Source of the DNA: an uncultured Selenomonadaceae bacterium
GTDB lineage: Bacteria; Bacillota; Negativicutes; Selenomonadales; Selenomonadaceae
Direction of reading: 5' to 3'
NCBI GenBank assembly: GCA_905236665.1
Contig: CAJONF010000101.1
Span: 1 to 10,700 of the forward strand
DNA: 10,700 bases
Part shown: positions 7,260 through 10,700 of the stretch, in pieces
How positions within the stretch are numbered: position 1 is the stretch's first letter
Layout of the letters: each line of letters opens with the position of its first letter
Made by a program: the position numbers and the translations under genes
The notes under the pieces: model-generated
Seen by the model: the letters and a program-made list of their open reading frames with translations, nothing else
What the model was told of the DNA's origin: nothing
The model's database searches: none

Positions 7260-7298
7260 GGCAAGTGCCGCGCTGTAGGGAGCGCGACTCCCCCCTTT
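7260..7298 (-). promoter_or_regulatory. Structured leader of yfcE: distant Shine-Dalgarno with two competing hairpins
   Basis: On the - strand, AAAGGGGGGAG (7288-7298) is the only plausible ribosome site before GTG 7259, but it ends 28 nt from the start. Hairpin A pairs CGCGCT (7281-7286) with AGCGCG (7269-7274). If formed, it cuts the effective distance to about 10 nt. Hairpin B pairs GGGAG (7288-7292) with CTCCC (7278-7282) and would hide the site. The two cannot coexist. The pairing is seen in the sequence; a regulatory role is inference. The segment could also be a copy of a dispersed intergenic repeat. Confidence 0.4.
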
Positions 7299-7304
7299 CG
7301 TAAC

Positions 7305-7898
7305 TCATGAAAATTTTTCTCGTAACTTCAACGCCATCTCCTTTAAAGCCGCGCCACGATGGCTGATTAAATTTTTTTCGTCGACAGAAAGTTGCGCCAT
7401 AGTTTTTTTATCGTCAATATAAAAATACGGATCATAACCAAAACCGCCGGTTCCGCGTGCTACAGTTTTAATTTTGCCGAAAATCTTGCCTTCCGTTAAA
7501 ATTTCTGCGCCGTCGATATCGATAAAAGCCAATGCACAACGATAATCCGCCAAAGATTCTTCCACGCCGATTTTTTTTAGTTCGTCAAGAAGTTTTTGAT
7601 TATTCGTGGCGTCATCAGCGTGATAGCCGGCGAATCGCGCAGAATAAACACCTGGTAAACCGTTCAGCGCGTCGACTTCAAGTCCTGAGTCATCAGCTAG
7701 ACAAGCTAAACCGGTTTGTTCGCGGAAAAATTTTGCTTTTATCAGCGCGTTCTCTTCAAAAGTTGCTCCGTCTTCCACAGCATCTGGCATTTTTTCAAAA
7801 TCAGCAAGCGATAAAATTTCCAGCGGCAGATTTTTGAGGACAAGGCGCATTTCTTTGACTTTATCCAAATTCTTCGACGCGAGTACAATTTTTTTCAA
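7305..7898 (-). CDS. rdgB: RdgB/HAM1 family dITP/XTP pyrophosphatase
   Basis: Cleaves non-canonical purine triphosphates (dITP, ITP, XTP) to the monophosphate and pyrophosphate, keeping deaminated bases out of DNA and RNA; cytoplasmic and Mg-dependent. 197 residues, the normal length. Motifs: the N-terminal substrate loop LASKNLDKVKEM (6-17), TFEENALIKA (46-55), ADDSGLEVDALNGLPGVYSA (68-87) with the metal-binding acidic residues, GTGGFGYDPYF (149-159) and SHRGAAL (179-185). The start is TTG at 7898, with AAGGAGG at 7907-7913 eight bases upstream; MKKIVLASKN fits the family start. It lies 52 nt after the rph stop and 45 nt before yfcE, within the conserved operon. It is the counterpart of B. 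subtilis ysnA. Confidence 0.96.
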   Translation of the reverse strand: MKKIVLASKNLDKVKEMRLVLKNLPLEILSLADFEKMPDAVEDGATFEENALIKAKFFREQTGLACLADDSGLEVDALNGLPGVYSARFAGYHADDATNNQKLLDELKKIGVEESLADYRCALAFIDIDGAEILTEGKIFGKIKTVARGTGGFGYDPYFYIDDKKTMAQLSVDEKNLISHRGAALKEMALKLREKFS

Positions 7899-7950
7899 AA
7901 GCCCTTCCTCCTTTTAATCGTAAAAAATATTTGGCGGACGTTAAAAATTT

Positions 7951-8694
7951 TTAACCGATTCTTCCCACGCGCCAAACAAGTTCTCTGCCGAGCGCGTCCT
8001 TTTGAATTGAAATTAATTCGTCAATGCCGCGCCGTGCCAAATCTAAAAGTTCGTCCAGCTGTGCACGGGTAAAAGATTTTTTTTCGGCGGTTATCTGCAC
8101 TTCGACGAGTTCACCCGCGCCAGTCATCACAACGTTACAATCCGCCAGAGCTGCTGAATCTTCTTCGTAGCACAGGTCAAGAATTTTTTCTCCGTCGTTT
8201 GAAATGCCAGCTGAAATTGCCGCGACAAAATCTTTAACAGGGAAGACATCGCCGACAGTGTAAATCGTCTCACAAGCTTCAACCAGCGCGATAAATGCTC
8301 CGGTTATTGACGCCGTGCGCGTGCCACCGTCCGCCTGAATAACATCGCAGTCAATCGTTATCGTTCGTTCACCAATCGCAGATAAATCCGTCACCGCTCG
8401 CAATGCCCGCCCTATCAGCCGCTGAATTTCCATTGTCCTGCCGTTAGATTTCGTATTTGCTCGTTCACGCGAAATTCTTTCAGCCGCCGCGCCAGGTAAC
8501 ATAGAATATTCCGCCGTGAGCCAGCCCGTGCCTGTACCTTTTAAAAAGTGCGGAACTCTATCTTCAATCGTCGCCGCGCAGATAATTTTTGTATTGCCGA
8601 CCTCAATCAGTGCTGAACCTGCCGGAAATTTTTGTGCACCGCGTTGCAAAATAACTTCGCGCATTTCGTCCGCCCGCCGTCTATCTGTTCTCAA
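7951..8694 (-). CDS. rph: Ribonuclease PH
   Basis: A phosphate-dependent 3'-to-5' exoribonuclease that trims the 3' ends of tRNA precursors and structured RNAs; works as a hexameric ring. From TTG 8694 it has 247 residues and starts MRTDRRRADEMR, matching the family's MR.D.R start. An upstream in-frame ATG at 8718 would add eight glycine-rich residues that are really the Shine-Dalgarno read as protein. Motifs: GNTKIIC (33-39), EDRVPHFLKGTG (44-55), AEYSMLP (61-67), GRTMEIQRLIGRALR (85-99; Arg86 is the phosphate-binding arginine), DCDVIQADGGTRTASITGAF (115-134; Thr125 and Arg126 bind phosphate) and YEEDSAALADCNVVMTG with Asp179 and Asp185. It is the first gene of the rph-rdgB-yfcE operon. Confidence 0.96.
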   Translation of the reverse strand: MRTDRRRADEMREVILQRGAQKFPAGSALIEVGNTKIICAATIEDRVPHFLKGTGTGWLTAEYSMLPGAAAERISRERANTKSNGRTMEIQRLIGRALRAVTDLSAIGERTITIDCDVIQADGGTRTASITGAFIALVEACETIYTVGDVFPVKDFVAAISAGISNDGEKILDLCYEEDSAALADCNVVMTGAGELVEVQITAEKKSFTRAQLDELLDLARRGIDELISIQKDALGRELVWRVGRIG

Positions 8695-8699
8695 GTTGT

Positions 8700-8706
8700 C
8701 ACCTCC
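8700..8706 (-). promoter_or_regulatory. Shine-Dalgarno site that places the rph start at TTG 8694
   Basis: GGAGGTG on the - strand, with GGAGG 7 nt before TTG 8694. It lies inside the longer frame from ATG 8718, arguing against that ATG. Confidence 0.85.
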
Positions 8707-8731
8707 CCCCGTGCTCATGAAACAGTCTTGT

Positions 8732-8775
8732 ACATTTTACACAAAAAATTTTTTCGCCGCAACATTTTACCCAAA
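8732..8775 (-). promoter_or_regulatory. Probable rph operon promoter with two 14-bp direct repeats
   Basis: On the - strand, TAAAAT (8734-8739) with a weak -35, TTGCGG (8757-8762), at 17 nt is the best promoter candidate; it would give a leader of about 33 nt. The -10 lies in one of two 14-bp direct repeats at 8732-8745 and 8762-8775 (one mismatch), set exactly 30 bp apart. Each repeat contains GTAAAATGT, so tandem promoters or a repeated protein-binding site are both possible. Confidence 0.35.
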
Positions 8776-8797
8776 TTTTATCAGTCGCCACAACCAC

Positions 8798-8826
8798 AAA
8801 AAAAAAATAGACGAGTTATTAACTCG
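8798..8826 (-). terminator. Rho-independent terminator of the RTX protein gene
   Basis: A 6-bp stem pairs CGAGTT with AACTCG (8812-8817 and 8821-8826) around a 3-base loop. Four bases follow, then ten T on the - strand (8798-8807). It lies about 30 nt after the stop codon. Confidence 0.8.
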
Positions 8827-8856
8827 CCCATATTAAATATTTTGGTAAACAGATTT

Positions 8857-10700
8857 TTATTTGGTTAATTGTTTTTGACCGACGGTGTAGGTTGAGCCGT
8901 TGATTTTAATTTGATCGTTGAGTGCAACGTCTTCAAAAATAATTTTGCCGCCGCCATTAATAGTCAAAGTGAGATTGCCACTCTTCGCGCTGAACGATGA
9001 TTTTTTGAATGTGCCGCCCAAAATTTGTAATTCGTCACCTTCCGCGAAGTTATAATCTGAAATTTTATCGTTGCCTTCTTTAATTTTGTAGATAAAAGTA
9101 TCTGCGCCTGCGCCGCCGATGAGCGTATCATTACCTTTGCCGCCCCACAAGCTGTCATTACCCGCGTCGCCGGAAATTTTATCGTTTTTAGTGCCGCCGA
9201 CGATTGAATTGTTTTCACTGTTGCCGGTGAGCGTAACTTTCTTAGTCAAGTCAGAAGCGTCCGCGTTGATAATGCCGCTATTTAAACTGAAATCTTTATC
9301 GGAAGCAGAAGTCAACGTCACAGAGAATTTGCCCGCGTCATAAATTTCTCCGCCGCTGATAATTTTTTCCACGCCATTAGCAATAAAAGTTATGTCCGTG
9401 TCCACGTTTTTAATCGTCAAGGATTTTTTGCCGACTTTGAGAATGGCATCATCTTTTTTGCGCGAAAAATCGCTGATAGTATCACTGTCGAGAGAAATTT
9501 TATCGCCCGCGCCGTAATTTTGAACCACGTCATTTCCGATACCGTCATAAACAAAAATATCTGCGCCATCACCGCCGGTTAAAGTGTCATTTCCTTTGCC
9601 GCCCAAAAGTGTGGAACCATGTGCGCCCGCGATAAGCGAATTATTTTTTTCATTGCCGGTGATTTTAACTGAATCGCTAGCAAATTCGCCGCTCACCGTA
9701 ACCATTTTGCCGGTTGCCGTGTAATTATTTTTATCAGAGGCGAGCGTCACTGCTGTTTTCTCATGATTTAAAATTCCGTCCGCCGTGAATATTTTTGCTT
9801 TGTTTTCGCCAACGAAATTAATTTCTGCGCCCGCGCCATTTGCTATCGTCAAGCTGTCGGAACCGTAGCCAAGAACTAAATCATTGCCGCTGACTTTGTA
9901 GCCAGTAAGATCAGAACTAACGCTAATTTTGTCGTTTTTGGCGTTATAGTCGGAAATGGTATCGTTGCCGCCGCTGAAAATAAAAATATCTTTGCCGTTG
10001 CCGCCGGTGAGCGAATCGTTGCCCGCGCCGCCGTCAAGAGTGTCATTATTTTTGCTACCGATTAACGTATCATCGCCCGCGCTACCCGTGAGTTTGACGG
10101 ATTTAGATGCGCTGGCATCAACGAGCTTGGAATTTTCATCAACAGAGAAATTGCCGCTGAATTTTTCCGCCAGATAAATTTTATTATCGACAACATAGCG
10201 ATTATCGTAATAAGTGGTGGTCACGTCGTTGAAGGTAATATCTATTCCGTTAGCTGTCACGATATTTTTCAACGTCAAAGTATTTTTATTATCCGCGCTG
10301 AAAATAATATTCTTTCCGCTGATTGTGCCATGTTCCGGCGCATTTGAACTATCCCAGCTTATCTTGTCGGTTGCTTTGAAATTGTTGATAGTATCTTTGC
10401 CGCCCGTGTGCACGAAAATATTTTCACCCGCGCCGCCGATAAAGATATTGTTTTTGCTGTTGCCCTTTATTGTAAGGTCATCTGTCACGTCTGAACCGTC
10501 AATCGTCACCAAGGTTGAATAATCCGCCGCATCGAACGTGCCGCCTGCAAGCAATGTCACGGCGGTTTTTTTGCTGTTAAAGTCGAACGGGTCACGGGGT
10601 TTGCCAAGAATTTGTTCGGAAATATTTTCCTGCAAATTCGCAGCGTCCTTTAACGTGACAGAACCTCCCTTAACAGAAATAATCAAGTTCGCGCCGTCAG
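8857..10700 (-). CDS. RTX-type calcium-binding repeat protein, N-terminus outside window
   Basis: The frame stays open to the window edge; 613 residues and a TAA stop are visible. The TTG at 10686 is not a start, because D-G-A-N precedes it in frame. The protein is rich in Gly, Asp, Asn, Lys and Thr and has RTX nonapeptides (GGxGxDxLx), for example GGAGNDSLTGG, GGKGNDTLTGG and GGKGNDTLIGG. Blocks lie near 10399-10461 (degenerate), 9967-10089, 9547-9639 and 9088-9225. Each is followed by a phrase like NDTISDYNAKNDKIS and a beta-rich spacer. RTX blocks fold into calcium-bound beta-rolls outside the cell, usually after type I secretion. No secretion genes, catalytic domain or anchor are visible here, so toxin, adhesin and surface-layer roles all stay open. 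Its own terminator follows. Not an operon partner of rph. Confidence 0.85.
   Translation of the reverse strand, partial: DGANLIISVKGGSVTLKDAANLQENISEQILGKPRDPFDFNSKKTAVTLLAGGTFDAADYSTLVTIDGSDVTDDLTIKGNSKNNIFIGGAGENIFVHTGGKDTINNFKATDKISWDSSNAPEHGTISGKNIIFSADNKNTLTLKNIVTANGIDITFNDVTTTYYDNRYVVDNKIYLAEKFSGNFSVDENSKLVDASASKSVKLTGSAGDDTLIGSKNNDTLDGGAGNDSLTGGNGKDIFIFSGGNDTISDYNAKNDKISVSSDLTGYKVSGNDLVLGYGSDSLTIANGAGAEINFVGENKAKIFTADGILNHEKTAVTLASDKNNYTATGKMVTVSGEFASDSVKITGNEKNNSLIAGAHGSTLLGGKGNDTLTGGDGADIFVYDGIGNDVVQNYGAGDKISLDSDTISDFSRKKDDAILKVGKKSLTIKNVDTDITFIANGVEKIISGGEIYDAGKFSVTLTSASDKDFSLNSGIINADASDLTKKVTLTGNSENNSIVGGTKNDKISGDAGNDSLWGGKGNDTLIGGAGADTFIYKIKEGNDKISDYNFAEGDELQILGGTFKKSSFSAKSGNLTLTINGGGKIIFEDVALNDQIKINGSTYTVGQKQLTK
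8950..10461 (-). repeat. Four RTX supra-modules of about 145 residues
   Basis: The anchor D-K-I-S (or D-E-L-Q) ends each beta-roll block at 10357-10368, 9922-9933, 9493-9504 and 9025-9036. Spacing is 145, 143 and 156 residues. Each module has the order VTL...F..., (K)VKLTGN..NNSI.GG, nonapeptides, ND.ISDY...DKIS, then a SLTI/LTLK strand. The repeat is clear in protein and diverged in DNA. Confidence 0.8.

Noticed and set aside
7532..7837. Forward-strand frame within rdgB
   Set aside because: It is antisense to a conserved gene and has no expression signals.
8695..8718. ATG 8718 as start of rph
   Set aside because: The added residues include the GGAGGTGA ribosome site read as protein, and RNase PH proteins begin at the position matching TTG 8694.
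8516..8868. Two forward-strand frames over the rph start and the intergenic region
   Set aside because: They cross the rph ribosome site, the likely promoter and the RTX terminator, and their composition simply reflects A-rich tracts.
9119..10522. Hydrophobic forward-strand frames opposite the RTX gene, looking like membrane proteins
   Set aside because: The complement of Asp/Asn/Gly/Lys codons naturally reads as Leu/Ile/Val/Phe/Pro; they recur with the repeat and are an artefact.

Overview
The window looks like chromosomal DNA from a diderm, Selenomonas-like Firmicute (class Negativicutes). This is inferred, not proven. Reasons: Bacillus/Clostridium-type housekeeping genes (RNase J, and an rph-rdgB-yfcE operon in the order of Bacillus subtilis rph-ysnA-ysnB), strong AGGAGG ribosome binding sites, very frequent TTG start codons, and a calcium-binding RTX repeat protein typical of bacteria with an outer membrane. 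Most of the window is ordinary housekeeping DNA. I see no defence, mobile or CRISPR system.

Left part, + strand (1-4460): the 3' part of a surface or secreted protein with a phosphodiester glycosidase (NAGPA) domain behind a tandemly repeated proline-rich linker. Then comes a good sigma-A promoter and a two-gene unit: a secreted SpoIVB-like S55 peptidase whose halves are in swapped order, and murA, the first committed enzyme of peptidoglycan synthesis. All three point to cell-envelope work. A bidirectional terminator closes murA.

Middle and right part, - strand (4540-8694), read right to left: rph (RNase PH), rdgB (non-canonical NTP pyrophosphatase) and yfcE (metallophosphoesterase) form an operon ending in a terminator at 6738-6761. 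RNase J follows with its own extended -10 promoter and its own terminator. Last is a small unrecognised basic protein of 82 residues with its own promoter and ribosome binding site, convergent with murA. RNase PH, RNase J and RdgB all serve RNA turnover and nucleotide-pool cleaning.

Far right, - strand (8857-10700): the C-terminal 613 residues of a large modular RTX protein, built from about four supra-modules of roughly 145 residues and followed by its own terminator. Its N-terminus lies outside the window.

The points most worth a second look are the circularly permuted S55 peptidase, the odd leader of yfcE (a Shine-Dalgarno 28 nt from the start, with two mutually exclusive hairpins), the small orphan gene, the 48-bp in-frame tandem repeat at the left edge, and the pair of 14-bp direct repeats upstream of rph. 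No stretch over 300 bases lacks a gene.
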